A stretch of DNA of 42,772 nucleotides from a virus (IMGVR_UViG_3300012008_000013:1-42772); one strand, 5' to 3'. Positions 14,006 to 22,974 are shown, counted from the stretch's first letter. Translations and numbers: made by a program. Notes: generated from the letters alone by a model not told the origin.

Positions 14006-14493
14006 GGGACCAGCCTCCCGATCAAGGGAAGGTGCGCCGGCGTTCCCTTCGCCGCCTGCGGGTGGTCCGGGCCGATCGTCTTGCCGTCCGCGTCGAGAGC
14101 GAGCGGCCGCTGAGGGCCGCCGACGATCGGCCGGATGTCCCGAGCCTCGGCGGCATCCGGCTCAACGGCTGCGATGGCCGCCTCGATGGCTTTCCGTTTG
14201 CGTCGATGGCCGCTCGTCTTGTGGATGAGCGCGGCGATGTGCTTCGCGCCAGACGGTCCGGCTAGCTCGACCCGGAAGTCGTGGGCGGCACCGCCGAGCC
14301 ACTCGGGCCAGACCTTGGAGCCGATCGCGTTCGAGACGTTCCAGATGTCGGTGTGCTCGCCGCCGTTGGCTTCGTGGGCCGCGAAGTCCACGAGGCCGGT
14401 CGCCTCTCCGTGCTCGTCTCGGGCCACGACGTAGTCGAGGGTGGCGATGACGTTTCCGTCGGCATCATAGGCGAGCAGCGCGTGCGGGGTCAT
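14002..14493 (-). CDS. hypothetical late protein near tail genes, 163 aa
   Basis: ATG 14493 overlaps the previous stop by one base (TGATG). The first ~55 residues are a beta sheet with YDADGNVIATLDYVVARDE, then DIWNVSNAIGSKVWPEWLGG; the middle is a basic helix (KTSGHRRKRKAIEAAIAAVE). No named family. Position after minor tail proteins suggests a tail-tip accessory or a virion-associated factor. Confidence 0.65.
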   Translation of the reverse strand: MTPHALLAYDADGNVIATLDYVVARDEHGEATGLVDFAAHEANGGEHTDIWNVSNAIGSKVWPEWLGGAAHDFRVELAGPSGAKHIAALIHKTSGHRRKRKAIEAAIAAVEPDAAEARDIRPIVGGPQRPLALDADGKTIGPDHPQAAKGTPAHLPLIGRLVP

Positions 14494-15347
14494 CAGAACG
14501 CGACCTCGGTGAGAATGAAGTATCGGTACGTCCGGGCTACCTCGGTTCCGGCGAAGATCCCCGCCGCCGTGGTCGTGGCTTGTACGAATGTCTGATTCGT
14601 GCTGACCGTCTGCACGTCCAACGAGTACGAAGCGGTGACTTGGCCTTGGGTGGCCGAGCCCATCACCGAGTCCCAAGTGAAGTAGATCCCGGACCGCGCC
14701 CCGATTCCGGTCGAGTACTGGTCCAGATAGATGAAACTCGGCGCGTAGGTCATCCCGAGCAGGAGTGTCACCGATGCCTGAGTCGTCCCCGGACGGACGA
14801 ACGCAGCCGTCTGCACGGTCCCCGAGGCGCTGATCTTGAACATATCGCTCGTGCCGTCGATGATGACGGTCGTGCCGTCCGACGAAACCACCTTGAGGCC
14901 GTAGGTCGGCGTCGCACTGATCTGGCCGAGCGTCACCCGGACGTTCGTGCCATCGCTGACCTCGACGCCCTTGTTGGTGAGTTGCGTCCCGGCGTTGGCC
15001 GCAACGACGGCCGGTGGACTGCCCCCGAGCTCGCCGCTGATCGCCCCACCCGAGACTTGGAGGCCGTAGTCGCCCGAGGCGAGATGGCCGAGCGTTGCCC
15101 GGACCACCGAGCCGTCCGAGACTTGGATGCCCTTGTCGGTGAACTGCGCGCCAGCCGTGCCCGTGACGATGCTGGGCGGTGAACCGCTGATCGCGCCGGA
15201 CAGGTTCGGCCCGTTGACCTGGAGCCCGTAGCTCCCGTTCGACAGGAGCCCGAGCTGGACGCGGGAGGCCGTCCCATCGACGACTTCGAGGCCGATGTCG
15301 TCGGTGACGTACACGCCGGGAGAGGCGATCTGCTGAGGGGTGGCCAT
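14493..15347 (-). CDS. putative tail fibre / minor tail protein with internal repeats, 284 aa
   Basis: Coupled to the upstream gene by TGATG. Residues ~15-160 contain three imperfect ~50-residue repeats, each with a DG(T/S)xxRVxLG strand followed by YGL(Q/K)V, a beta-rich layout like trimeric fibre shafts. Residues ~170-284 form a distal beta domain (SGIYFTWDSVMGSATQGQV). Role in host contact is inferred from repeats and position. Confidence 0.7.
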   Translation of the reverse strand: MATPQQIASPGVYVTDDIGLEVVDGTASRVQLGLLSNGSYGLQVNGPNLSGAISGSPPSIVTGTAGAQFTDKGIQVSDGSVVRATLGHLASGDYGLQVSGGAISGELGGSPPAVVAANAGTQLTNKGVEVSDGTNVRVTLGQISATPTYGLKVVSSDGTTVIIDGTSDMFKISASGTVQTAAFVRPGTTQASVTLLLGMTYAPSFIYLDQYSTGIGARSGIYFTWDSVMGSATQGQVTASYSLDVQTVSTNQTFVQATTTAAGIFAGTEVARTYRYFILTEVAF

Positions 15348-16528
15348 CAGGCGCCTCCGATCTTGCCGCTCAGGCGTCCGGCGTCTGCGGCGACGAACTT
15401 CCACTGCGCCTGCATGTACTTGAGGCGCGTGGTGAACAGGACGGGATCAGACCCTGCGGTGATCGTGTAGCGGCGGAGGCCTGTCCCCGCGATGACGTCC
15501 ATGTCCACGGCGGTGATGGTGAGTTGCTTCGCGGAGTACCCGAGCGGCCCGTTGGTGATGGTGATGAGCTGACCCTTCGCCCACCCGTCGTAACCCGTGA
15601 CCACGAGCGTCACCGTGAGCGCGTTCTGACGGCGCTGGAACTCGACCGTGGCCGCCTGCAGCTTCGTTGCGGCGTCGACGGACTGCGGAGCGTCGAGGAC
15701 GGCCCAGCGCAGCGGGGAGCGCGCCACCGTGCCCGTCCCGACCTGCCACGTGTAGACGGCGCCCGAACCCAGCGCGGTCCCGCCGTAGACCCAGATCGCG
15801 TCGACGTCGGTGGCGCCCTGGTCCTGGACCGAGACGCGGGCCGGGACCGTCGTCGTGTAGTCCGGCGTGTCGCTGATGTTGTACGGCGCCGCGATGTCGC
15901 CGATCGCCATCGTGTGGAGCTGGCCGAGGTTGTCGACGTAGGCGACCGCGCCCTGGATGCCGGTCGCGGCGAGCACTTGGTCGATCGCGTTGCGCAGCGT
16001 CGTCCGGTCGTTCGGGATGCTCGCCGGCATGCCCGCATTCAGCACTTGGATGAAGCCGCCCGAGCCGAGTGCGCCGTCCTGCGCGAAGTTGGCCAGCAGC
16101 GACATGATCTCGGCCTGGTCGCTGCTGCCGTGGGCCCCGCTGTCCCAGGTCGTGATGGGCATCGCGAAGTCGAGCGATTCGCCGATGTGCGTGCACGTGA
16201 CCGCGATGTCGACCCACGGCCCGACGGTCGTCATGGCGAGGTTCTTGATGAACCCCTGGAAGAGGTAGCGGCCGCCGACCGAATCGACCCACAGGACGCG
16301 CTGCTGCTTGGCGATCCACGGCCGGACGGCGTTCGTGTGGTCATGGATGGTGAAGTCGAACGTCTGCGGGCCGCTGAAACCGGGATCGCGGAGCCGGTAC
16401 GTCTTCGCGTCCGCGCCCGACACGCCCCCGCTGACCTCGTTGCCGTTGATGAACAGCGGGAAGGGGAGCTGCGCGTTGGTCAGCGGGACCGAGAGCGCGA
16501 GTGGCTGCGCGAGGCCGAGGACGCCCAC
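15347..16528 (-). CDS. minor tail protein / baseplate hub-like, 393 aa
   Basis: GTG 16528 overlaps the upstream TAG (TAGTG). Begins with a beta-rich region (LPFPLFINGNEVSGGVSG), an OB-like stretch (RVLWVDSVGGRYLFQGFIKN), and later VTGYDGWAKGQLITITNGPL and RRYTITAG, patterns of siphovirus distal-tail/hub proteins. It follows the tape measure by one gene, where distal tail and hub proteins normally lie. Confidence 0.75.
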   Translation of the reverse strand: MGVLGLAQPLALSVPLTNAQLPFPLFINGNEVSGGVSGADAKTYRLRDPGFSGPQTFDFTIHDHTNAVRPWIAKQQRVLWVDSVGGRYLFQGFIKNLAMTTVGPWVDIAVTCTHIGESLDFAMPITTWDSGAHGSSDQAEIMSLLANFAQDGALGSGGFIQVLNAGMPASIPNDRTTLRNAIDQVLAATGIQGAVAYVDNLGQLHTMAIGDIAAPYNISDTPDYTTTVPARVSVQDQGATDVDAIWVYGGTALGSGAVYTWQVGTGTVARSPLRWAVLDAPQSVDAATKLQAATVEFQRRQNALTVTLVVTGYDGWAKGQLITITNGPLGYSAKQLTITAVDMDVIAGTGLRRYTITAGSDPVLFTTRLKYMQAQWKFVAADAGRLSGKIGGA

Positions 16529-17157
16529 TAGAACGGCCGCTCGACCCACTCGACGAACCCGGTGACGGTGTTACCCGCGCCGCCAGCGACGAGCAGCTTG
16601 AGACACATCCCGTTGGCCGTGCCGGATGGGACGCGGAATGACTTCTGACCTTGATTCGGGAAGCGGATGTCGAGGACGTTCCCGTCAGGATTGGACAACG
16701 CCGTCGTCCCCGTTGCACCAAACACCATGACCCACTGGTGAAGCGACGCGGCCTCGGCGCCCTTGGTGGAGGGCAGGGTCATGACCGTGCTGCCGGCCGC
16801 CGCGTCTCCGCTATCGAGGGCAGCCGGCGTCCTAACCGTGCCGCCGGAGCCGCCGCTCGTCAGGCGGGCGAGGTTGAGGACCGTGCCTTGCGTCGTGGAA
16901 TATCCCTGCTGCGCGATGTAGATATGGCGAATGTAAACCTGGAGGGTATTGGGGGCCATCAACTCGAAGAGGTGGTCGTTCAGCGTCGCCACGGATACGC
17001 CGTTCCACGACGCGACGTAGGTCGCCTCGTACGGCTCGCCGAGCAGGACTTTCTCGTCCTGCGTGACATTGCCGTTCTCGGTATAGGTCGGGCCGGTCGC
17101 GAGTTTGGCGCCAGCGCCGGGGGTAACGCCGATGAACGAGCCGGGGCCGATAGGCAT
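16528..17157 (-). CDS. minor tail / virion protein, 209 aa
   Basis: ATG 17157 directly abuts the tape-measure stop, with GGGGAG inside that gene's end as ribosome-binding site. Beta-rich throughout (VYIRHIYIAQQGYSTTQGTV, ...WVMVFGATGTTAL). Length and position fit a tail-tip structural protein; no named family. Confidence 0.65.
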   Translation of the reverse strand: MPIGPGSFIGVTPGAGAKLATGPTYTENGNVTQDEKVLLGEPYEATYVASWNGVSVATLNDHLFELMAPNTLQVYIRHIYIAQQGYSTTQGTVLNLARLTSGGSGGTVRTPAALDSGDAAAGSTVMTLPSTKGAEAASLHQWVMVFGATGTTALSNPDGNVLDIRFPNQGQKSFRVPSGTANGMCLKLLVAGGAGNTVTGFVEWVERPF

Positions 17158-19080
17158 CTAGATACTCCCCATGCCGGTGGACGTGCCGCGAAGGTTCAGG
17201 CGGTTGCCGAGATGCCGCTCGACGATGTCTGCGATGACGGACCCGTCGAGGTAGATGTGCGTGTGGACCGTGGTCGAGGATGAGCCCCCGACGCTGCCCA
17301 TCTTCGATTCCGGGATGACCCACTCGCGTTCGCCGGCCTCGCCGATGATCGCCAGCGTGCCGCCGGGACGAGGTTCGACGACGCCGCCGGATGCGTACTT
17401 CTTGTAGAGGTCCTGGTTGCCGACATAGCCGAGCTTCTTTGCCCCCGCGGTGAGGGCACGGGCCGGGACCGCGTTGATGGTCGCGGCCAGCGTCATCCAC
17501 GCGGCGATCTCCGTGTCGAGGGCCTTCTTCTCAGCGCCGTGAGCCGACGCCTCCTCCTTCATGAGGAGCTTGACGGTGTCCCCGACCGTCTTGGAGCCGG
17601 TGTCACCCGCCTGGGCCAGCCCGAGCAGGTAATCGGCCTGCGTCTTCTCCAGCGCCGGGAGCGCGGCCTTGGCGTCGGCGACCTGCTGTTTGGTCGACTT
17701 CGACGACGCGATGATCATCCGTTCCTTGGCGATCTCGGCGTTCGTGGCCATCAGGTTCTGGCCGGTGATGATCTTGTCGAAGGCGGCGTCCACGATGGTC
17801 TTGGCATCGCCGACGAGCTTGTCGCGGAAGGTGGCGAAGGCCCGTGCCGCGTTGGCGGCGCTGAGGATGATCTTGTTGGCCATCGACAGTTGTGCCGCGG
17901 CGACGTCCATGGACGACTGCACGACGCTGTCGGAGCCCGTGACCATGTCGTCGCGGGTCTTGCCCCGCAGGTGGTCCGCGGCGACACCGACGGCGGTCAA
18001 GTCGTCCGTCATCTTGCCGGTCGCGGTCTCGGTGGTGGCCGCCGTGCTGGTCATCGCAGACGAGATCCCGGCCGCCACCACGCCGACACCCTTGACGAGA
18101 TTGCCGAAGACGTCTCCGACGAACCCGATAGCGTTGGCGGCCTGCCCGACGAGGTTGCCGATGGCGTCGAACGCCGGGCCGAGGACGGTCCCGATGACCC
18201 CCGCCAACGTCGACGCGACGTCGATGACCGTGCCCAGGGTCCCGATCAGGAACGTGAAAAAACCCTCGACCACGGGACCGACGACCGTTGACAGCTTCTC
18301 CCACGCATCGCTGAGCTTGGCCTGCGTGGCCGCCAGCGGCGTCGTCGCCTTGCCGGTGTCACCGAGGGACGCGGCGAGCTTCTGGTTGAGGAGCGTCTGC
18401 CGCTCCGTCATGTCGCCGCCGGCCTTCTGTTCCTTGGTCAGCACCGGCATGATGATGCCGAGATCCTTGACCGCGCGCTGGTTGCCCATGATGGCCAGTT
18501 CGTACTGGCGGGCGGCGTCCGCGAGGCTGAGGTTGTGCGCCTTGGCGAGGCCCATGATGGGGTCGAGGGCGGTCTGCTGCGTCGCCAGATTCATGCCGGC
18601 TTCGGTCATCTTGACCGTGGCGTCGCGGTAGTCAGCGAGGGTGAAGCCGGCGGCTTCGAGAGTCGAGCGGTTGTCGTCGATGTGCTTGTTGAGGGCTTCG
18701 AGCGAGATGCCGTGCGCGTCACCCGCGGCCTTGAGCAGGGCCTCGGACTTGGCGACGTCCTGGTACGTCCGCTCGAGCAGCATCGCGCCGGCTCCGACCG
18801 CAGCGAGTGCTCCGATCACGATCATCACCGGGCCGCCGGCGAGGGACAGCATCCCCGAGGCGAGCCCCGCGATGCCGCCGCCGCCCTTGTTGCCGGCGAG
18901 CTTCGCGGCATCTGCCTCGGCCGTCTTGGTGGCCTTGGAGAAGCCGCCCATGTTCGTCGCGTTGGCGGTGCCTTCGAGGTGCTTGAGGTTGCCTTCCAGT
19001 TTGTGAAAGCCCTCGGATGAGAGGTCCTTCAGCGCGACGATGATCTCGAGCGCGTCGCCGCCGGCCAATCCTGCAAGCAT
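17158..19080 (-). CDS. tape measure protein, 640 aa
   Basis: Sets tail length and later enters the host envelope. N-terminal coiled-coil (residues ~15-70), a Gly-rich hydrophobic segment (LASGMLSLAGGPVMIVIGAL, ~95-125), a second hydrophobic block with Gly/Val runs (~290-360), alternating helical rich regions, and a C-terminal beta stretch. ATG 19080 overlaps the chaperone stop (TAATG); an upstream ATG at 19140 would read into the chaperone and is rejected. By the ~0.15 nm per residue rule the tail would be near 95 nm. Confidence 0.9.
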   Translation of the reverse strand: MLAGLAGGDALEIIVALKDLSSEGFHKLEGNLKHLEGTANATNMGGFSKATKTAEADAAKLAGNKGGGGIAGLASGMLSLAGGPVMIVIGALAAVGAGAMLLERTYQDVAKSEALLKAAGDAHGISLEALNKHIDDNRSTLEAAGFTLADYRDATVKMTEAGMNLATQQTALDPIMGLAKAHNLSLADAARQYELAIMGNQRAVKDLGIIMPVLTKEQKAGGDMTERQTLLNQKLAASLGDTGKATTPLAATQAKLSDAWEKLSTVVGPVVEGFFTFLIGTLGTVIDVASTLAGVIGTVLGPAFDAIGNLVGQAANAIGFVGDVFGNLVKGVGVVAAGISSAMTSTAATTETATGKMTDDLTAVGVAADHLRGKTRDDMVTGSDSVVQSSMDVAAAQLSMANKIILSAANAARAFATFRDKLVGDAKTIVDAAFDKIITGQNLMATNAEIAKERMIIASSKSTKQQVADAKAALPALEKTQADYLLGLAQAGDTGSKTVGDTVKLLMKEEASAHGAEKKALDTEIAAWMTLAATINAVPARALTAGAKKLGYVGNQDLYKKYASGGVVEPRPGGTLAIIGEAGEREWVIPESKMGSVGGSSSTTVHTHIYLDGSVIADIVERHLGNRLNLRGTSTGMGSI

Positions 19081-19325
19081 TAGTTCGGCCTCCCGTTCAG
19101 GGCACGCTGCATCTCGAAGTCGTTGACGGACTGCTGCCATTCATCGAAGAGCGCATCGGCGGCGGCGTAGCGCAGCCATGTCAGCACCACGCTGCGCGGC
19201 TTCGAGCGGATGAGGTCCGGGTCGAGGTTCATCCGGAGCGCGAGCCGCCAGAGCGCGTAGTCCGCTGGGACCGGGAGCGCGGCGATTCGCGCCCGGACGA
19301 GCTCGCCGGCGTCTTCGGCAAAGGG
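19080..19325 (-). CDS. tail assembly chaperone, -1 frameshift extension (gpT-like)
   Basis: This frame has no start of its own. It is entered by a -1 slip at CCCTTTG from the gene at 19229-19648, adding 79 residues for a 189-residue fusion (110 from the upstream frame). The extension reads RRPFAEDAGELVRARIAALP in the -1 frame and ends at TAA, overlapping the tape-measure ATG. Such G/GT pairs in the same place coat the tape measure during tail assembly in most siphoviruses. Confidence 0.85.
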   Translation of the reverse strand, partial: PFAEDAGELVRARIAALPVPADYALWRLALRMNLDPDLIRSKPRSVVLTWLRYAAADALFDEWQQSVNDFEMQRALNGRPN

Positions 19326-19648
19326 TCGGCGGGTGCGCCGCCTTCGTCGTTCTGGGCCGCCGTGATGGCCGCCGTGATGCTACGGATGAGCTTCGCGCCC
19401 ATGTTCGCGGCCACCCACGGCTCCAGCGGCGCGCCGTCGCGGTCGGTCAGGTTGTGGGCCGCCACGAGCGGTCGCATCGAGCTGATGAGTGCGGACATCG
19501 ACGCCTCATCCGGGCGTGCCAGGGCGACCGACGAAGCTTTCTGCATGTCGATGTAGATGCCCATCGGCGGGTCGAGGTAGACCTCGACCCAGAAGTCCTG
19601 CCACGGTTCGTCGAGCGTGATCCGCCGGACCGCATCCCAGCCGCTCAC
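19229..19648 (-). CDS. tail assembly chaperone (gpG-like), 139 aa
   Basis: GTG 19648 overlaps the major tail protein stop (GTGA), giving MSGWDAVRRI as the start; ATG 19675 would overlap more. Residues ~1-90 form an alpha/beta domain (WQDFWVEVYLDPPMGIYIDM) typical of gpG-like proteins; residues ~90-105 are a Gln/Ala helix. After CCCTTTG the zero frame becomes Ser/Arg rich low complexity, as expected when the -1 product carries the functional C-terminus. Confidence 0.8.
   Translation of the reverse strand: MSGWDAVRRITLDEPWQDFWVEVYLDPPMGIYIDMQKASSVALARPDEASMSALISSMRPLVAAHNLTDRDGAPLEPWVAANMGAKLIRSITAAITAAQNDEGGAPADPLPKTPASSSGRESPRSRSQRTTRSGGSRSG
19319..19325 (-). promoter_or_regulatory. programmed -1 ribosomal frameshift site CCCTTTG
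   Basis: The heptamer fits X XXY YYZ exactly, with zero-frame codons CCT TTG and -1 codons CCC TTT. It lies at the point where the zero frame turns to low complexity and the -1 frame has a sensible protein reaching the tape-measure start. Confidence 0.85.
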
Positions 19649-20637
19649 ACCAATGTCGCATTCGACGTGGCACATGCGACTGCCCAGTCGAAGCCGGCCG
19701 TCGTGTCGTACTGGCTCTCGCCGACGAGCTTGACCGCGCGGATGGCCTTGTTCGCCTGGAAGGCGCCATCGAGGTGGAAGCCGTAGAAGTCGGCCTTGAC
19801 CGACTCGGGCACGCTGCCCGTGGAGCCTGCGATGGTCGGCCCGGTGAACTGCACCCGGATGAGTCGCTCGGCGTCGGATGTCACGGTCGCGAGCTCGGTC
19901 TGGGAGTTGTAGTGGAGGTCGAGTTCGATGGCCAGCGAGCGGACCTCGCGGACCGCGTCGTCGTAGTAGAGGTTGCCCTTGTTGTGGGTGACCGGCATCC
20001 AGTTGTTCGTCCAGGTGAGCTTCCCGGACAGCACGTTGACGGCGGGCGTGGTGCCCATCGTGCCGCCGCCGGTGTCGATGAAGACCTGGGCCGTCGTCCC
20101 GGCGAGCGCGTTGAGCCCGGTCCGGTCGCCGATCGCCGCGGTGACGGCCTGCGGGATGGCCTGCTGGGCCGTGAGGTCGGCCGCGAAGCGCACCGCCTGG
20201 CCGGCCTGCCAGCTGATCTCGAACTTCTCGCCGAGACAGAACGGGAGCTGCCAGCCCTGGGTATCGGTCTGCACCTCGAAGGTCGGCGTCTTGAGGTCAT
20301 CGGTGGCCACGGTCGGGCTGAACGAGTAGGTGTAGACGGTCACGGCCGACAGGACGCCAGTCACACCGCCCTTCCAGAAACTCTGGCCCCACCACGCGAG
20401 GTCCGAGGCCGTGACGTAGCCCGGGATGGTGAGGTTCGCCGCGACGCCGGTGACGACGTGGCGATAGTTCTTGATGTAGGAGCTCATCGACTCGCCGAGG
20501 AATTCCTTGGTGACCGTCGGGTCGAAGAACGCGCTCCCACGCTCCCCGTAGACCCGCCGAGTGGCGGGTACGGGCGTGCCGCGGACCGCCTCGAGGCCCG
20601 CCTGGAGTCGTTCTGCCGCGATCGCGCCGGTAGCCAT
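19645..20637 (-). CDS. major tail protein, 330 aa
   Basis: Forms the hexameric tail-tube rings. Directly precedes the tail chaperones, the canonical position. Residues ~1-60 are the usual N-arm and first strands (YGERGSAFFDPTVTKEF), a large beta-rich core follows (FSPTVATDDLKTPTFEVQTD; ...KLTWTNNWMPVTHNKGNLYY), ending in helix ATSDAERLIRVQF and a beta tail. ATG 20637 overlaps the upstream stop (TAATG). Confidence 0.85.
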   Translation of the reverse strand: MATGAIAAERLQAGLEAVRGTPVPATRRVYGERGSAFFDPTVTKEFLGESMSSYIKNYRHVVTGVAANLTIPGYVTASDLAWWGQSFWKGGVTGVLSAVTVYTYSFSPTVATDDLKTPTFEVQTDTQGWQLPFCLGEKFEISWQAGQAVRFAADLTAQQAIPQAVTAAIGDRTGLNALAGTTAQVFIDTGGGTMGTTPAVNVLSGKLTWTNNWMPVTHNKGNLYYDDAVREVRSLAIELDLHYNSQTELATVTSDAERLIRVQFTGPTIAGSTGSVPESVKADFYGFHLDGAFQANKAIRAVKLVGESQYDTTAGFDWAVACATSNATLV

Positions 20638-20828
20638 TACTTAGCCGCCTTCGTGTGGGTGCCGTGCGCGATGGCTTCGGCGAGTTGGGCCTTCGACAGC
20701 CCATCGGCTGCGGTCACGTCCCGGTTGGGGATGCCGTTGGTGAACACGGACTCGTCGCCGAGCCAGTGCAGGACTACGGAATCGGAAGGCTCCTGCGGCC
20801 CGGTGGTCGTTCCGTCTTTCTCAGCCAT
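20637..20828 (-). CDS. small acidic late protein, 63 aa
   Basis: ATG 20828 has AGGAG in front (9-base spacing). Polar, disordered N-terminus and a short C-terminal helix (LSKAQLAEAIAHGTHTKAAK). It sits directly before the major tail protein; a connector-side or chaperone peptide is possible, but no family is recognised. Confidence 0.6.
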   Translation of the reverse strand: MAEKDGTTTGPQEPSDSVVLHWLGDESVFTNGIPNRDVTAADGLSKAQLAEAIAHGTHTKAAK

Positions 20829-20829
20829 G

Positions 20830-21411
20830 TCAATCTCCTGCGTTGGGATCCGGTACGCCTTTGAACAGAACCTCGCCAGCGATCGTCTTGGCTTCCATGC
20901 CGGCCAGCTCGCGGGTTCGGTGGATGAAGTCGTTGGCCGGCATCGGCCCCGGTTTGGATGACGCCCGGAAGAACGCCTCGCCGCCCGAACTCATGGACAG
21001 CGCCTGCGCCTCGCCGGCCGGGCCGACCATGCCCCGGGCGTGGGCCTTGATCTGCCGCCGCCCCGCGAGCGTCATCTGGTGTGTCTGCCCGCCCGCGCCG
21101 CCGACCGTCTCCGTCTGGCCGCGCGACGCGCCCCGGACGACGAGGTGAGCGAGCGGCGAGGCAGGGCCGACGGCGTAGCCGGTCAGCGTCTTGCGGACCC
21201 GGATGGTGGCGCGGAGGTGGCGGACGCGGGCCTTGTTGCGGGTGACGTCGCGCTTCGTCTGGTATGGCGCCTCGCGGCGCATGGCGACCTTGAGCACGTT
21301 GGCCGCAGCCTTCGTGGCCCGGTCGTGCTCGCGCTCGATGCGAAGCTGCTCCGCTTTGATGCGCTTCTGGACTTCTGCGAACCCGTGGGAGACGACCTCG
21401 ATCGTGCTCAT
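20830..21411 (-). CDS. HK97 gp10-like head-tail joining protein, 193 aa
   Basis: N-terminal helix (VSHGFAEVQKRIKAEQLRIE), then an alanine-rich helix (ATKAAANVLKVAMRREAPYQ) followed by a TGxLRxSIRV-like strand (RHLRATIRVRKTLTGYAVGP), the pattern of HK97 gp10-family proteins. Residues ~125-170 are longer than usual. ATG 21411 overlaps the previous stop (TGATG). It binds between connector and tail in related phages. Confidence 0.7.
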   Translation of the reverse strand: MSTIEVVSHGFAEVQKRIKAEQLRIEREHDRATKAAANVLKVAMRREAPYQTKRDVTRNKARVRHLRATIRVRKTLTGYAVGPASPLAHLVVRGASRGQTETVGGAGGQTHQMTLAGRRQIKAHARGMVGPAGEAQALSMSSGGEAFFRASSKPGPMPANDFIHRTRELAGMEAKTIAGEVLFKGVPDPNAGD

Positions 21412-21836
21412 CAGGGCGTGTATGCGGCCGGGGCGTCGACCTCGACGCTCACGAGGAACTCGATGAGCTGGTAGGACTCGCTGCCGACGTCCTGCACCTT
21501 GTTCGTGTCCCACGAGGCGATGACGGCCTCGACCACGCCCGGGACGCTCAGGCTGATGTTCAGCCTGAAGGCCGCGATGACCAAGTCCAGCAGGTCGTTG
21601 ATGGCGACCTGATCGCGGTCGGCCGAAGAGATGCGGGCATAGAACAGGTGCATCGGGAAGACGATGAACATCCGCTCCCAGTTGCTCGGCGTGAGCTGGC
21701 CGCGCGGCGGCCCGATGACCACGAAGGGCGTGCCCGAGAGGCTGTCGAGCGGCGTGGCGCTGCCGCCGGCCATGCCCGAGACCGCCGCTGCCTTCGCGGC
21801 GAGCGCCGTGGCGATGAGGTTGTGCAAGCCCGCCAT
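21411..21836 (-). CDS. tail terminator-like protein, 141 aa
   Basis: Length and secondary structure fit tail-completion proteins: N-terminal helix (MAGLHNLIATALAAKAAAVS), a beta pair with Arg/Phe (WERMFIVFPMHLFYARISSA), a long helix (DLLDLVIAAFRLNISLSVPG), then strand EFLVSVEVDAPA. It lies between the connector and the gp10-like gene, with TGATG overlaps on both sides. Confidence 0.65.
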   Translation of the reverse strand: MAGLHNLIATALAAKAAAVSGMAGGSATPLDSLSGTPFVVIGPPRGQLTPSNWERMFIVFPMHLFYARISSADRDQVAINDLLDLVIAAFRLNISLSVPGVVEAVIASWDTNKVQDVGSESYQLIEFLVSVEVDAPAAYTP

Positions 21837-22684
21837 CAAATAATCCCGATGGATTTGTCGGTGTAGCGCTGAATGGTCCGCCAGTCGTTCGCGTCGAGCA
21901 GCAGCGAGATGGTCCGCGTGCCGTCCGAGCCCGTCGTCATCGAATCGCCACCGCCACCGACCCCGCGCCGGCGGTACAGCGTCGTGACGAGGTTGAGCGC
22001 GAGCGAGCTGATCTCGTCGGGGATGGCGGGCCAGCCGGGAGTACACGCCAGCCGGACATTGGCGAAGCCCGAAGCGAACGTCGTCGAGACGGCGCCCGAG
22101 GTCGGGAAGTTCGTCATCCACAGTTCGGTCGCGGGCCAGCCCGGTTCCGCGCCGCTCTGCGGCGTGGGCCGCAGATACCAGTCGGTGGTCGGGATGAGGC
22201 CGTAGTCGCCCCTCGTGTAGAAGGCGATCTCGAGCGAGGTTGCGGTCACGATGCCATCGGAGAGCGGCATCATCCGGCCGCCCTCCAGCGCGTCCCAGCC
22301 GTCGAGCACCAGGACGCGGCTGACGGCGGTGGCGTTGGCGTATGCCGCCACGAGCGGCGACTGCGGCGTGACGACGTTGCCCGCGATGGCGGCGACCGTG
22401 ATGTGCTCGTGCGTGCCGGTGACCGGCCCGAGCATGAGGTTGTCCCGCAGGTTCACACCCGCAGTCGAGGCGAGCGTGACCGCCGTGGATCCCGCCGTGC
22501 CGCCGGCGGTGACCGTCGTGGCGATCGCCGGGTATGGCGCGAGGACGCGGCCCGTCTTGGACTCGATCCAGCCGTTGACCTGGTTACAGAACGACTGGAG
22601 CAGCGAATCGTCGGCGGTGTTCGTGATGTTCAGCCGTTCCTTGGCTGGGAGCACCGCGGCGTATTGTCCGATGGCCGTGGGCAT
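21836..22684 (-). CDS. head-tail connector (gp6-like), 282 aa
   Basis: Begins with helices typical of connector adaptors (LPAKERLNITNTADDSLLQS, CNQVNGWIESKTGRVL) and ends with a helix plus strand carrying LNLVTTLYRRRG and DWRTIQRYTDKS, as in gp6/gp15-like connectors. An inserted beta domain at ~60-130 (GGTAGSTAVTLASTAGVNLR) makes it about twice the family's usual ~110 residues. Confidence 0.7.
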   Translation of the reverse strand: MPTAIGQYAAVLPAKERLNITNTADDSLLQSFCNQVNGWIESKTGRVLAPYPAIATTVTAGGTAGSTAVTLASTAGVNLRDNLMLGPVTGTHEHITVAAIAGNVVTPQSPLVAAYANATAVSRVLVLDGWDALEGGRMMPLSDGIVTATSLEIAFYTRGDYGLIPTTDWYLRPTPQSGAEPGWPATELWMTNFPTSGAVSTTFASGFANVRLACTPGWPAIPDEISSLALNLVTTLYRRRGVGGGGDSMTTGSDGTRTISLLLDANDWRTIQRYTDKSIGII

Positions 22685-22974
22685 CAGATGACCACCGACG
22701 GCAGAACCGTGAAGAAGGCCTCAGCATCCGACGCCGCCGTCCCGGTCGACTGCCAGCCGTAGAACCATGAGCCCGCGGTGGTGGGTGTCAGGTCGAAGTG
22801 GTAGTTGCCGATGGAATCCTTGACCACCTGCGAGCCCGCGTACGTGTAGGTCGTCTTCGTGCCGTTCGGGTCCTTGACCGTCAGTGCGATCGTCGAAGGG
22901 TCGGTGGCGGTGCCGGTGACCGTGAAGGCGACCGACATGCGGACCGGCTGGTTCGGGCTGTAGGCATTAGCCAC
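22684..22974 (-). CDS. small Ig-like virion protein, 96 aa
   Basis: GTG 22974 abuts the fibre-like gene's stop, with GGAGAT as ribosome-binding site. One beta-sandwich-like sequence (IALTVKDPNGTKTTYTYAG, then WFYGWQSTG), similar to phage proteins annotated as Ig-like or BppU-like. May decorate the capsid or support the adjacent fibre. Confidence 0.65.
   Translation of the reverse strand: MANAYSPNQPVRMSVAFTVTGTATDPSTIALTVKDPNGTKTTYTYAGSQVVKDSIGNYHFDLTPTTAGSWFYGWQSTGTAASDAEAFFTVLPSVVI

Noticed and set aside
15524-16531. 335-codon plus-strand frame opposite the tail hub gene
   Set aside because: Arg/Asp/Val low-complexity shadow without start signals.
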